Assembly (NCBI GenBank): GCA_030272155.1
Contig: CP126204.1
Coordinates: 3,773,501 to 3,837,500 of the forward strand
DNA from: Tetradesmus obliquus
Lineage: Eukaryota > Chlorophyta > Chlorophyceae > Sphaeropleales > Scenedesmaceae
Reading direction: 5' to 3'
Length of the DNA stretch: 64,000 nt
Below are positions 33,754 through 47,500 of the stretch, piece after piece. How positions within the stretch are numbered: the first letter of the stretch is position 1; every line of letters starts with the position of its first letter. The position numbers and the translations under genes were made by a program. The notes beneath the pieces are model-generated. The model was not told the DNA's origin. It made no database searches and saw only the letters and a program-made list of their open reading frames with translations.

Positions 33754-35053
33754 CTACTTCTTGTACTTGTCCATAATCCGGCGAGCCTCAGACAGGGGGT
33801 CATACAGGTCACCATCATCTGCCCGCTTGCTGCTGCTGCTGCTGCCACCGCCGCCACTGCCAGAGCTGCCCCCATCACCGCTACCCCCAGCATACTGGAA
33901 GTAAAACCAGGCTGCTCCACCCAGCAGCGCTATTGTCAGCACTGTAGACACCAGCTGCAGGCAGCAGGTGCAGCACAGAGCAGCAACAATGGGTAACAAC
34001 AGACTCTGTGATTTGTACTTCCACTCATGTGGCATGCACATGCTGTGGTGATATTCCACCTCAACGCTGCATGTGTCGCGCACGTTGCAAACACGGTGAC
34101 TCCTGCAAGCATGCCTGCAAGCTGCACTCCCTTCAGGAGCAGCACGCTCGACACTGCAGCACCACCACTAACAACCACACACGCTCACTGATCCAGCAAG
34201 CGTCGGTTCCGTCTTATACCACTTCTTTTCGCACCTTTTGCAGGACCCAAAATGCCACCAGGCCTGTTGCAACAGCCACGCCCGTCTTGGCCACTGGGCG
34301 TGGCACGTTTTCAGGCACCATGTTGGAAGCTGACTCAACAAAGCCCTGACCGGCACTGATGACAGCTGCAATACCAACAGCCACCGCACAAGCGGCCGAC
34401 AGACACATGGGCAGCAACAGCAGCATGCACCAAGTTTCAAAGACCAACTGAGAGTGTGGGAGTTGGTGTTTGCAAGGTGAGAGTTGGGGGTGTTATAGCG
34501 CACAGCAGGTCGCCACTGATGGTTCAGCACGCATGTATGTTGCTCTGCCTGCGTGAAAGCTCTTGCTAGTGCCAATGTGGGTGTAGCAACACATGCATGC
34601 GCTTCCTGCAAGCTGTTCATTAGCAAGGGCCAGATGCTGACAGTGGCTGGCTGGGTACTTGCTGCAGATGAATGTGCTGCATGTATGGGGGCCAAGGCAT
34701 TGTGTTCACAGCTGCAAACACTACTTGCTTAACGCCCTTGAAAGTAGCAGCGCACTTACTGTCGAGTGCAGCATTCCCTGTTGTCCTGTCCTTTGCCTGC
34801 ACAATCAAGGCTGACCTGTGTCTGCATGAGCTGCGAGTTGTCCAGCACAGCTGCTGCCGTGTCCTGCAAGCGCATGCATGCACAAATCAGGTGCATGTGT
34901 TACAATCATATCATCAACAGTGCCAATCAACATCAGTCCATCAATTGCTGTGCACTCAGTATGCGAAACTAGTTGCAGTGCCTGAGGCACCAGTACAGCA
35001 GCAGCAGCAGTTGCAAGTTGTTACCTGCCAGGGGTTGCGCTGACGCAACGCAT
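33754..35053 (-). CDS. Predicted chloroplast multi-pass membrane protein
   Basis: Exon 1 (35053-35025) and exon 2 (34863-34760) join in phase to a transit-peptide-like start: MRCVSATPGRTRQQLCWTTR, then RHRSALIVQAKDR with a VQA-type cleavage site. Later exons encode three hydrophobic segments: CLSAACAVAVGIAAVISAG plus TGVAVATGLVAFWVLQ (about 34440-34230), VSSVLLLKGVQLAGMLAGV (about 34160-34080) and VSTVLTIALLGGAAWFYF (from 33952). A Gly/Ser linker and the soluble tail DLYDPLSEARRIMDKYKK end the protein at 33754. Boundaries of the middle exons are not settled. Family not recognised; envelope or thylakoid location is inferred from the transit peptide and helices. Confidence 0.55.
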
Positions 35054-35607
35054 TCGCTGGCCTACGCACGCCTGCGTAGCACAAGATACATGGTCAGTTC
35101 GCAGAAGCTTCAACAGCTTTCGCAAGCAGATCTCTTCATACGTGTCGCACCTGCATGGAGAGACTGCTTCGAACGTTGCTTAGGATATGAGCTACGATGC
35201 TATGTTTAAGTTTTACAGCTAGTACAATAAGGAATACTTGTAAGCACGAGATCCGCTTGGCTGCTTGGCAAGACCTTGACACAACGTGTTCAGCTTTTCA
35301 GAACGTAGGGTGCCGTGCAAGCAGGATTGCTCAGCCACGTAGCCCAAAATATGCATATAGGATTCTTGTGGTTGAGTGGTGCACTCACACAGACAAGCGT
35401 CACTTGCAACAGCTCACACAGGGTTCGACCATGGGGCTTAGTCAGGCCAGTTCTCTGCTGGGCTGGAGCAGCGCCAACGTCTGTACTGCACCCGTGCTGC
35501 AAAATCACCAGATCACTTGAGGGGAAGGTTACAGCAACATTCTATACTTGAGATATCAGGCTGCGACAAAACCAGGAACTCAAGTCAAAAGTAACACAAC
35601 AAGTGCC

Positions 35608-38481
35608 TCAACTCAAACCTCGAGCAGTGCACCGCACGAACAAATGCAGCCGTTGATGGGTTTCTATAAACCAGGACATACACATGCCAACGAGCAGGGC
35701 ACCACCCAGCATCAGCCAGTAGACGACTGTATGCCTGACTCCCGGGCCACAGAATGCAGAGTCAGCTCCAGTAAGGTGAGCAGCAAGAACTTCATCAACC
35801 TGGACGTGCTGACAGAGCCAGGCTGGCCGACTGGAAGTGCAGCATACCCTGCACCAACAAATCACACAAGAATTCAATTGCACAGCTCGCCCCCTGCTGT
35901 GCACACCTGTGCCCAAATGTGGTTGGACAAGGCCAGGGCAGACGCTGCTGCAACACCGGACAGCATCACAGCCAGAATCAGGAAGCTTCTCTGTAAGCAA
36001 CTCTGCAGTCTCGCGTACTTTGACCAGATTGCAGACCCAAAGTAGAAAGAGCAGCTGCAGCACATGCGCCTGGCATCCCCAGGACCGCCAGCTGCACAGT
36101 CGCAGCACCTTCCATCTGCTTCACATGCGAAAAAAAAACTCTGAAAACTCCATGTAAACAGCAGCGCTCCCACACACCTCTGCCAGAGGTGGCTAGTGGC
36201 CACACAGATCACACACCAGCAAAGACAGCAGATCTGCGCAGTACATGGCCGCTAGGCATACAGTTGCCCAGTGGGGACCTCTGTCACTGCAGCCGCAACG
36301 CATTGCTGGCAGCTGCTGTTATGTTTCCAGATGGTTTCACATGCTCTTATACGGCTACTGCTAGCCACACAGAGCATCACCCTAGAGATTTCCTGCAACA
36401 ACATATCTGCACGATGCAGATGTTGCAAGAAACCTCAAATTACTTGATACCCATGCCATAGCAGCACGGCCGTGCGGTGTTCCATCTCGCAAGTGCCACC
36501 CCGCAATCACCAACTTTTGCTCTGCAGGGCACGCCTTTCTGCTGCTTTATAGCAGGCTCTGGCGTTCACAACACCGTGCACAAAAGGGGGGCTAGCGAAT
36601 GTATTCACATGCTTGCAACTCACAGCGCATGTCGATTCAAGCAACTCAGACAGCAGCGCCCCAGTGCGCACTGCTACAGAGACACACCTGTTCTGAACTC
36701 GGGCATTCAAAGAGCAGCTGCGCTTGTGAGCACGCTGCAAATGTGTCCTGGCAGCATAGTGACACACGCCCGAAGTTATGAAACGCACGCCTTTGTAGCA
36801 ACCCAAGCAGGGAAGCCAGCAAGTGTGCAGCTTGACAGCAGCCAGTTGGTGACCAGTTGACAAGGCGGTGCCAATAAATCAAACAATGTTTATCTATTGA
36901 TCCTAGCTCATCAACGCTGCTAGGTTCAAAGCATTGGACTTCACACAGGAGCATGCCAACGTCTACCTCAAACCAAAGATAGCTGAACTTGTGCAGCGTT
37001 AAGAGGACGCACTGTGCAACAAACAGCCACTGTAGCTGACTGGGATCTACCCTGTTGCAGCGCACGTCCAGATTGCGGCCCAGGTTTGCTGTGACAGCCA
37101 TACACAAAGCTATCCAGAGGGACAAGTGCTGTGCACTGCACTGCAGAACTGAATCCTGAGACCCTGATAACATCAGTGTTGCAATGCCACATTACTGCAC
37201 CAGTACACAGTCCTGCACTGACACATGAGCAGCTGCGCCAGCCAAAGCCACATGGTTGCTGCATGCACCATATCAACAGCAAACTGCATCAAGCAACTGA
37301 CAGCAAAGCAGTATCACCATGATGCACACACAGCTTCGACATTACGGTCTGAGCAGCTGGGGCAGCTAGGATGCAACTGCTTGAGTAACTCAGCGTTGCT
37401 TGCCGCATGTTTGCTGTCCTGTTGTCATACTTACATCCGGAGCCACAAACAAACAAGCAGCCGCCGCAGCTGGCACGGCCGCCGCAAAAAGTAAACATGC
37501 GTGCAGATGAAACACAAAGGGTACAGTTTACACCCCACCCGCGCCAACAGCAGGATCCGTTTAACTTCCTTTCTTTGCACATGCCGCAACTGCAGCAAGC
37601 TGTGGCACCACATATGTTACTTGTGAGTGCCACAAAAGGGTGTTGCCCCGCACCGTACCCAATGCCAATGCAGCAGTAAGCAATCAGAACAATGCCAGGC
37701 AATCGAGGCATCCATTTGGCAAAACCCTACAACTCAAGCAAGTGCCAGTACTCCGACCTGTGTCCAGACCACCCCCAACGCAGATCAATGCCAGCCAACA
37801 TGCGCAGCAAGTACGGCGCGCACAGCCAGCCCACATTTGCCTCCGCAGCATGCACTAATCGTGGCAGCAGTTGAGCAGCCAGATGTCTGTGCCGCGACTG
37901 TTGTGATGCACGCATGTGCACATGCAATGCCTGAGCATGAGAGCAGCTCAATTGGTGTGGGTGTGGCACAAAAACACCTGTCCAGGCGACAGCAGGCAAT
38001 TTGCCACGTGTGCCAGGGTTGATAGTAGATGCCGCCGGCACACAACACCCAATCCAAAGATTGGGGCACATGTATATATGCTGCACAGTCGAAAAACGCA
38101 GCACGGACATCTGTGGCACTGCATGCTGCTGCTGCTGCTTTGCATGCGTGCTGCTTACGGCAACATGTAGGAAGCGCACAACAGCAACTGCAAGCTGCAT
38201 AGGAAGCAGAGGGTGCAGCCATATGTCTGCATACCCTGGGGCCTGCACCAGCAATGCACAAAGCAACATTAAGAATGCTTTTTGCATGCTGTAGGAATAT
38301 GCAGCACCAGCAGTACAAGAGGACGAAGACAATGCAGCCAAAACACAACAGGAAATGACGACAGTAGGTCCAAACATGCAAGAAGCAACACACAGCTCAT
38401 GCACATGCATGCAGCTGCCACAGGCTGAGTGCGCCACACGTCACGGCAGAAAGTAGGGCACGTGACAGCAAGTATGTACAC
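35608..38481 (-). CDS. Possible polytopic membrane protein (exon structure unresolved)
   Basis: Several minus-strand open stretches in this otherwise empty region are strongly hydrophobic with plausible loops: about 38481-38272 (MYILAVTCPTFCRDVWRTQP and following helices), 38290-38160 (PGYADIWLHPLLPMQLAVAV), 37711-37625 (LPGIVLIAYCCIGIGYGAG), 37140-36950 (LQWLFVAQCVLLTLHKFSY) and 35815-35612 (VVYWLMLGGALLVGMCMSWF). Read in order they could be exons of one multi-pass protein. I could not phase them and recognise no family, so this is a weak call that also marks the region as otherwise empty. Confidence 0.25.
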
Positions 38482-38903
38482 AGACGGATGCCCTGGGATG
38501 CCGCACAGGCGCCGCTCTGAGTCTAATATATTAGGAAGTGAGACGGGATGCCAGTTGACTCCAGCAGGCCCCCACGTGTAATAAACTTAACAGCAGACCG
38601 CTGCAGCTGCAGACAGCTCCACAGCACCAAAAGTTCAGGTACACCCCCCACGCGCTTCCGCGACACTCAGTCCTCCCACGTGCCAACTGCACAACGTCCC
38701 ACACACACTATCAACCACTGCCAGCCCCCACAGCAGAGTAGTATCCTTGCTACTACGCAGCCAAAACCACCGAAAGTTCAAGCACTCTCTGTGCCATTTC
38801 CAGCAACCAATGAAGCGTCTCTCTCCTGGGACAACTGCCAAACGGAGTGCACCAGCTCAACCACGACAGCTGAGCCAAACAACTCACATCGGCAGCTTCC
38901 AGC

Positions 38904-39020
38904 GTGCACGCAGCGTGTGCAGCTTACTTGCAAATGGCGATGTCACTGCTGCAAACTGCAATGTCACTGTTGCAAACTGCAATGTAATTGTGCACGCAGC
39001 GTGTGTAGCCTACTTGCGAA
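38904..39020. repeat. Short tandem repeats just beyond the receptor-kinase stop
   Basis: GCACGCAGCGTGTG with its following ~20 bases occurs at about 38904 and 38992. Between them a 21-bp unit containing AATGTCACTG and GCAAACTGC is repeated about 2.5 times. The block lies directly 3' of the kinase stop codon at 39023. Confidence 0.65.
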
Positions 39021-39022
39021 CA

Positions 39023-42000
39023 TCACCATCCTGTGGGCCCCTTCTGAATTGCAGCACCCCCCGGCAAGCTCCAAGCTCCAGTCAGCTCCAAGCCAGCAGA
39101 CCCAGCACCGCCTGGCGACTGCTGCTGCTGCTGCTGCTGCTGCATGTGCTGCTGCTGAAGCATGTCCACAGCGGCTGCTTCAGCTGCTGCGGCTGCAGAC
39201 GCATCTGGCACCTCTGCATCTGGCGCTGCTGCAGACTGCACAGCCAGGCCGAGCTGCTGCTGGTGCTGCTGCTGCTGGTACGCGTGCGTCCAGAGCGCGC
39301 CTCCGTTGTGCAGCTCATCTAGGGACAGCTGCATCAGCTGCTCCAGCCGCGCAACTATCTGCTGGAAGGAGGGCCTGCAGGGAGAGAAAGCGTTATAGCA
39401 CATAACAACACATATGAGCCAGCGGCTGACCCTATCCTTCTAGTAACGCAAAAGATAGTGGATCGGTCGGTTGCTCAGGAGATGCTGACACTTGCTCCAA
39501 TCACAATCATGCACAATCCAAAGAACGCGTACAACCAGCAAGTAGTTGCGTTGCTTGTACTCAAAAATAACTAAATGTAACTGCGAATCACCTTGCAGCT
39601 GCCTCCTGCGCCCAGCACTGCTCCGTCAGCAGCCGCAGCGGCGCAGGCACGCCGGGCGGCCAGCCAGGCCGCCAGCGCTGCTGCACCACATTCTGCGCGA
39701 GCAGCGCAACTGGCACGCCCTGGAAGGCCCTCCGAGCAGTGAGCAGCTCCCACAGCAGGATGCCGTAAGCGTACACATCACTGGCTGAGCTGGCGCGGCC
39801 GTGCAGCAGCAGCTCTGGTGCCATGTGCGTGAGCGTGCCCTGTTGAATGCAGAGCGCGCGAGATGACGGCAGATGGACATGTTCAGGGTGTGCAGCTTCA
39901 AGCAGAAGACAAAGGCGACAGCATGCGGCATCAGCTGGAACGGATGGGCGGCATCTGGCACAAACAACGCTATGCTGCTGCTGCCGCGGCTTGTATGACT
40001 GGGCACTGCTGTGCAATGTGAGACCTGAATGGTTGGACGCAAGGATGCATTGAAGTGCAAAGAAAAATCATCAATGTAGGCAAGCACAAACACGCGCGAA
40101 AGCAATCAAGACAAGAGTGATAGCACTTTGCAAGAGCAGCAAAAGCAGCAACAGCTGCAGCTCACCGCGTGCATGTGAGACACGTGGGTGTCTCCAGGGT
40201 CCAGGCTCAAGCTCAGGCCAAAGTCAGCCACCTGCAGGCGCAAAATGACAACACAGAGCAACATAGGAACATGGTATAAGCTTCAACAGACTGTGCCAGT
40301 GAACCCACATTCGACCCTGTAGATGTAGCATCTCACATGTAAAGCTAGCATTGACCAGCGACTGCTAACAATGGCGTGAGCGCAGCAGCCGACAACCATG
40401 TAAGCAGCAGCTGACTGTAGTGTATGTTGTAGGGCAAGCAGGAGCACGCTGCACCAGTCAACAGTGCCCGTCTGCAGCACTTGTGCATCCAAATTGCACA
40501 CCAGGGCAGAACACGCTTTGCACCAATTAGGCTCACCTTGGCTATGAGCCTGCCCCCTGCTTTCGCCTGCGCAGCCGCCAGCAGAGCCACACACGACGCA
40601 TGGTCACCCGAGCCGTACCCAGCGCCAAACTCCTGCTGCAGCTGCTGCTGCTGCTGTTGTGCGGCATAGCCGCCAGGTGACATCAGATCTGCAGCGCTGC
40701 TGGCGCCAGTGCTGCTTGCTGCTGTAACTATTGGCGCGGTGCCGCGCGTGAGCAGGACATTGCTGGCCTTCAGGTCCGCATGTATCAGGTGCTCGCTGTG
40801 CAGGTGAAGCATTGCGCAGGCCACATCATGTGCCAAAGCCAGAACCATATGCAGCGCAGGCAGGGGAGCAGCGCTGCCGGCTTGGTCTGATAGCCGGCCC
40901 TGGTTTAGGGCTTGGCGCAGAGAACCCTGCGCATACACAGGCCAGCACAGGCAGCAGGCGCATCGTCCAAATCAACATGGTTGGGAGTGCTCAAACCTTC
41001 ACCATGCGCCAGCAAGCACAACAACCTCTGCATTGTGATGCGATGTTGTGGACTATTCGAATCATTCAAATTGACCTGTTTGTTGAATGCCAGTGAGCAT
41101 CTTGCTGTCCATCTTGCAGCAGTGCACACATGCCAGCACCTTCCAACCCAGACACCAGAAAGCACGCACCTCATCGCAGTACTCCATGACCAGCTGCAGC
41201 TCCCAGCCGCTGCCACATGCAGTGCCCTGCTGCTGCTGCAGGCCCTGCTGCTGCTGCAGCTGCTGCAGCTGCTGCTGCTGGCTGGCTGCAAGAGTGGGCA
41301 GCGGCTTCAGCGCAAAGGTGAATACCTGCAGGCACCGTTGATGATGTCATAACATCAGCACAGCGTGCGATATGAGAGCTTCAATCAGCACGCGCCCAGA
41401 TGAATCAAAGCAGGCGAATCTCGCACATGAGGCGCAGTCAGGCAGGCAACTTCAATCTCATTCCAGTCTTTGGTGCTGGGCTGGCAATGAGCCACGCACC
41501 TGCAAAATGTTGGGGTGCCTCATTGTAAACCAAGCTACTGCCTCCATGACTGCCATGACGACGCCACACATGAGGCAGCAATATGCACTCTGGCTTTCCA
41601 CTACTAGCTCAAGTTCATCAACCGCACCTGCACAATGTTGGGGTGGCTCATGGTAATGCTGACCACTGCCTCAATGACTGCCATGCCAACTCCACACATC
41701 AAATACGCACTCTGGCAGCTTCATTGCTAGCTTCACTTCAAAACACACACCTGCACAATGTTGGGGTGGCTCATTGTGACGCTGACCACTGCCTCCATGA
41801 CTGCCACGACAACACCACACATGAGGCAGCACTACGCACTTTGGCAGCGCCCATGCATCTACAAAAGCAGCTTGTACTAAAGAGCGCACCTGCACGATGT
41901 TCGGGTGGCTCATTGTAATGCTGACCACTGCCTCCATCACCGCCATGCGCTCGCGCGTGAGCAGCGCAGCATCGCCGCAGGGGTCAGCGCCTGGCTCGAT

Positions 42001-42069
42001 GGCCTCAGCCGGCAGCTGCACCACCTTGACAGCCACGCAGCGGCCGCGCCAGATGGCTCGGTACACACT

Positions 42070-42107
<38 letters not shown>

Positions 42108-44492
42108 GCACGGCGGATGACGCTAGAGTCAGTGCAACGAGCTTGGCCTGCTGCTGGAGATGCGATTTGACGCTGAGCACAGGGCGGACAACAACAGAGT
42201 GTCATAGGAACTGCACACGCACTTGCATTGGCGTCAATCTATAGCATGCCATTCACCTTGCCAAATGATAGCTCACCTGGCGAAGCTACCCCGGCCCACC
42301 ATATCCAGCAGCTGCAGCTGCGGAGGCGCGCCTGCTGCTGCACCACCCCGCAACTGCAGCGTGCTCTGCTGATTGTGCTGCTGCTGCTGCCCAGCTGCAT
42401 CGCCGCATTCAGCTGCTGCTGCAGCTGCTGCTCCTACATCGCCTGCTGTGGCTGTGACTGCCCTGGTCACTTCGCAGCTTGCTGCAGCAGCAGTGCCAGA
42501 GCCCGAGGAGGTTGCCTGGCTGCCTGCTGGGGCCATGCCGGCTTCCAAGCGCCGCTGCGTGATGCCGTGCTGCAACAGACTGCACACAGAAGAGTGCGAC
42601 AACATCACACAGCAGCAGCAGCAGCAGCAGAGCAAGGGTAGAAGTTGAGCAAGTGACACCATGCGGTTGTCAAGATCGGTTGCTGTCACACGCACTACAC
42701 CGAGGAGTCACTACCTGGCATACACTCGACAGCAAGATTCTCCCGAGGCTGCGTGCTAGCCCTGCAGACACGCTCATACACATCAGCCAAACAAACTCGT
42801 CCTTATAACATAACATCAGCGCTGTGGCTAGCTGCCAGCTCTCACCTGATGGCACATGACACCCGCTGCCACGGCTTGGAGGCTGCCTGTGCAAAGAAGC
42901 CCGCAGCAGCTGGAGGGCTGGCAGTGCTGGCAGCGCCTCCAGTCAGCTTGGTGCCGCGGCTGGCTACCGCTACTGCAGCTGTCGGGGTACCCTGCTGCTG
43001 CTGTTGCTGCTGCTGCTGTTGCTGCTGCTGCTGCATGTTCTGCTCCACAGGCGGCCCCTGCTCTTTTACTACTGTCAGCTGTTTCTGCTGCTGCTGCTGC
43101 TGGGTTGGGCTCACCAGGGCTGCTGTCGCTGCACTAAGGAAGCGCGTCTGAGTGCCGTACGCGCTAGCCACACGCTGCGGCTGCTGTTGCCGCTGTGAGC
43201 TGCTGCTGCTGCTGCTGCCGCCCTGGCTCAGTGCTGCTGCCGGCTGCTGCTGCTCACCCGCTACAAAACAGCCCATGGCAGAAGCAGCCTCTTGCGCTGC
43301 CTGCCAGTCATGCATCGGCAGGAACTGCGAGCAGCCTGCTGCTGCAGAGCTGCTGAACCTCAAGCCGTCCTGCACTGCGCTGCTGCTGCTGTGCGCTGCT
43401 GATCCCTCCGCCCAGGCAGAGCTTGTCTGATTCAGATGAGTGCTGCTGTCAGGCCCAGCAGCCTGCACCCCTTCAGGCCAAGCCTGATGATCCACAGCTG
43501 ACCGTGTAGAACCCAAGCCCTGTAGGCCGAGGGTGCCAACAGGCCACGCGCGCAGCAGCTGCAGCCCATGCTGCTGCAGCCCATGCTGCTGCAGCTGCTG
43601 CTGCTCTAGGCTGCATGCGTCGACGTCAGTGTCGGACTGCTGCTGCCGCTGCCGCTGCTGCTTCTGCTCTAAGAACATCATGTCGTTCTCTATGTCAGAG
43701 GTGAGTGCCCCTGCTGCTGCAGCTACTCCTGGAACTGATCTATGCCGCTGCTGCTGCTGATCATTGGCTGTAGCGCTGCCTGAATCCCGCAACCCCACCT
43801 CCCAGCTTACTCTGCGGACCCGGTGCTTCCGCGGAGGGCCGCCAACCTCAACGCAGCCAACATCTGCTGCTGCTGCCGGCCCTGCTGCGGCGCCTGCAAC
43901 TTCTGCCTTGCTGCAAGAGGAGCACACAGCCGCAGCGTCCTTGCTGCCGCTGAGTAGTCTGCTGCTGCTGGCGTGGCTGCTGCTGTGTATGCGCGAGGCT
44001 GCAAGGTACTGCTGTTCACTGCTGGACTGCGCATCCGCAGCTTGCGCCAGCAGCTCTGGCTGCAAGCTAGAGCAGCGGCTGCATCTGCTGCCGGGCCCTG
44101 CAGGCAACAGCTGATCATCGTAGCTGTAGCGGGCCTTCTCTTCGTCAAGCTTCTTCTGCTGCTGCTTGCGCTGCCGCCGCTTGCGCAGCAGCAGCAGCGC
44201 TGCTACAGCGGCACCCGCAACAGTCAGCACCACCAGCGGGACAGCAATCGCTGCTGCAAGCGCTTGACCTGCCAGCTTGCCACTTGCAGTGAGCACTATG
44301 CTGTGCACTTCGCCGCCTGGCCAGTAATACCCCCCAGGAATCTGAGCTGCTGATGGCAACGCAAGCAGCGTGAGGTTGCTGCAGTTCAGGCCGTGGCCTG
44401 TCAGGCTGCCGATGCGCATGCTGCTGCTGCTGCTGTCAGCTTCTACGCCATTGAGTACAAGCAGCCCGTCACCGTTCTGGCGCACATCACCT

Positions 44493-44534
<42 letters not shown>

Positions 44535-47500
44535 CCCGGGTCAGCAGCGTCGTGATGCAGGCCAGTGCACTGGCAGCTACTGCCCTGCAGCACAGCTGAT
44601 TACTCGCTGAACCGCCAACAGCTGCTTTTGCACTCTTCCAAGGCTTTCCCTCTGGCTGGCCTGCACTCACTTGCAAGCTTCAGCACGATCTGCCCCGAGC
44701 CCTCCACTGCTAGCTGCCGCAGCTGCTGGTACTCCTGCGGAGGCAGCTCCAAAGTGGTCCCGGACACTGCCACGCTCGCAACAGCGCTCCTGCACAGACC
44801 AATAACAATAAACATGCACTGTAAAGATTCGTCCTGTTACAGATGACAATGCACGTGGAGATGGCCCGCACGGCACAGCAGAAGATGATGGGTAGCAGCA
44901 GACTCGCCTGCCACGTGCATGTTGTCTGCTACTTTGCTGCCAGGCGTCCATGCTGTCATCTTCAGGTTCAGAAACTGCCAGAGCAGGCGCCATGTGACTG
45001 CTACCACATATCGCCCATCAGATAACAGCAGTACAGCTGTGTGGCTACAAGGCATAAGTTACACAGATGCTGCAAAAAGCGCAACAGCCCCTGCCACACT
45101 GCCGTGCTGCGCCGTATGATCCGAGCTAGCGAGGGCCCTTGCGTAGCAACACCAGCATAGCCCAACACAAGCGCAGCCACGCACCTGTTGACAGCCCACA
45201 GCAGCAGCGTCCACACATCAGGGCTGCTGATGGAGGGTGCTGCTGCTGCGCCAGGGCCCTGAGCCAGGCCCCGCAGCACCAGGTGCTGCACCTGCAGGCA
45301 CAATGTTCAAGGCAGGACAGCACTAAGCAGCACTTCCAGCACAGGGCGACTGCTTGCACTCAGCTGAAGCGCACCATGCACACAGTCGCTGCCATTGCAC
45401 AGCGTCTGCAGTGTCAGCAGCGCCCTGACTTGCCAGCACTCAACTCCCCACAATTCTATATCAATATCAAGACTAACAAACAATGCTGCCACCAAGCTAC
45501 GAGCGGGAACATAGTACAGCACCAGCCCACCTGCAGCTGTCCATCCTGTGCATCTCCTGGGACAGACAGCAGCGCGCGCCGGAAGCCCAAATCCAGCTCG
45601 CTGCTGCAATGCGTCGCAACATCGCTCAGCAGGCTGACAGGATATGGCACAGGCACACCGCCAGGAGGGACGCTCAGCAATGCGCTGTTATGCTGCTGGC
45701 TGCCGTTGCTGCTGCTGCTGCTGTCGCTGGCTGCTGCTGGCGGCAACGAGATGTTGGTGCGCAGCAGTATCACGTGCTGCCTGCCTGCTTCTGCACCGCC
45801 CAGCGGCTCCAGCTGGTCCTGCAAGTAGCAGCAAGCAGCAGCAGCAGCAGCAGCAGCATTGATTCCGCAATCAACAATTGTGACACGTCCCATTGTTGGG
45901 CACAGAAGCCGCAACACCAAGCACAATGACCACTGCAGGTTTCAATGGACGGCCAGTGCACATGCACAAGCTACTGCCCTAGCTCCTGCTGACATCAGAC
46001 AACAACCAGCTAGGGCCTGGCCAGCCTCAATCACCACAAGGTATAATCATTGCAGGGTTCGCTGCTATGCGTGCAGCTGCTGGTGACGTTTGGGCCAACA
46101 ACCAGCTATAGCCTGGCCAGCCTCAATCCCTGCCTGCTGCGCAACCCCACAGGCAGCCACCCACCAGCAGCATTGAAGCGTTGCTGACTGCCGACACCAG
46201 CGGCGACTTCTGCGTCTGCTGCAGCTGCAGCTGGGGGTCCAGTGCTGGCACAGGCAGCGGCGGTGCCACTTTGGGCAGCACTGTGTAAAGCGTGTCTTCA
46301 ATCACGCAAGAGCGTGCGTCCTGCTTGACCACCATCACTGACTTGTCATTCTCGCTGTCAGCCAGCTGCACGCCACACCAAATAGCAGCCAAGGCACAGT
46401 CAATACAAGTGAGTTACATCAGGGCATCAGCAGCAGCAGCATGGATGCGACCAGCGATCGGCGATGCTGTAGGTGCAAGCATGCTGGGCAGGCATGAGCA
46501 AACGCTCACTGGAGTGTCTGCATACAGTCACAGGTTGCCTCCCAGCCACAGCTCCTGCCATACAACAACCAGCTATGCCAGACATGGCTGACACAACAAC
46601 TGCATGACAGTGCATCCGCATGCACAAGGGACATGGATGGGGCAGCTGCGCATTGCACCATAAGCTACATGTGCGTGGTCGGCGCACCTGCCACTTTCTG
46701 ACTTTGATTACATCCCGGATGAACTTTGCCAGCTGCTTGAAGTATGGCAGCGAAGACTGATACACAGTTGCCCTGCAAGACGCAAAACAACTCAGCAACA
46801 TTGGATGAATGCAGTTGCAGCAACATATGCCAATGGGCTGGTCGCCGGTGCCGCACCTGCTGCCATGCACTGATAAACGCAACAACAGAGCCGCAGCCAG
46901 ACTGACAGCTGTGACCTGCCAACCGGCAGATGTGCACTGCATCAACTAATCGTTGCACAGCCTGCAGTCATCGCATAATTAGTGCAACCGCACCAATGGT
47001 TGACTCAAACTGCTGATCTGCGGGCAACCTGCTGCTGCGCGCCGCCTCACCAATACAGATAGTAGTCCAGCTCAGTCTGCGAGCCCATCACAAACGTGGC
47101 GTTGCGCAGCAGCAGCCGCTGTTCGCCCCGGGGGTAATACAACGCCCATAGGTTGTTGGCGCTGCTGACGCTCAGAGGCCGTGCCACCTCAGCGCTGCGT
47201 GCATCACCAGGCGCCATGTTCTCTAGCACCAGCGAGTCAACAGTCATGTTTGACCAGCTGCAGGACAGCAGGCAGACACGGTAGGTGAGTTAAAGCGCAT
47301 TCAGCTGATAGCTTGCTGTTGAATGTACAGCTGGGTGTATGCTCAGGTGCTGCGCCTCAGCATGCAGCAGTGTGTGCCTGACCGCACGTGCTGCTGACTG
47401 CATGGCAGTGGCGACTAAGCCATGCATGCAAGGTATTTGTGTGTGCAAGGACATCAGCCACCTGCTGGAACTGCTGCTTCCGTGTAACACTTGTACATGC

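Noticed and set aside
41498-41952. Mutually exclusive alternative exons as explanation of the copies
   Set aside because: Apart from the F-box/WD40 case the copies have only one exon boundary, so they cannot be swapped for the exon.
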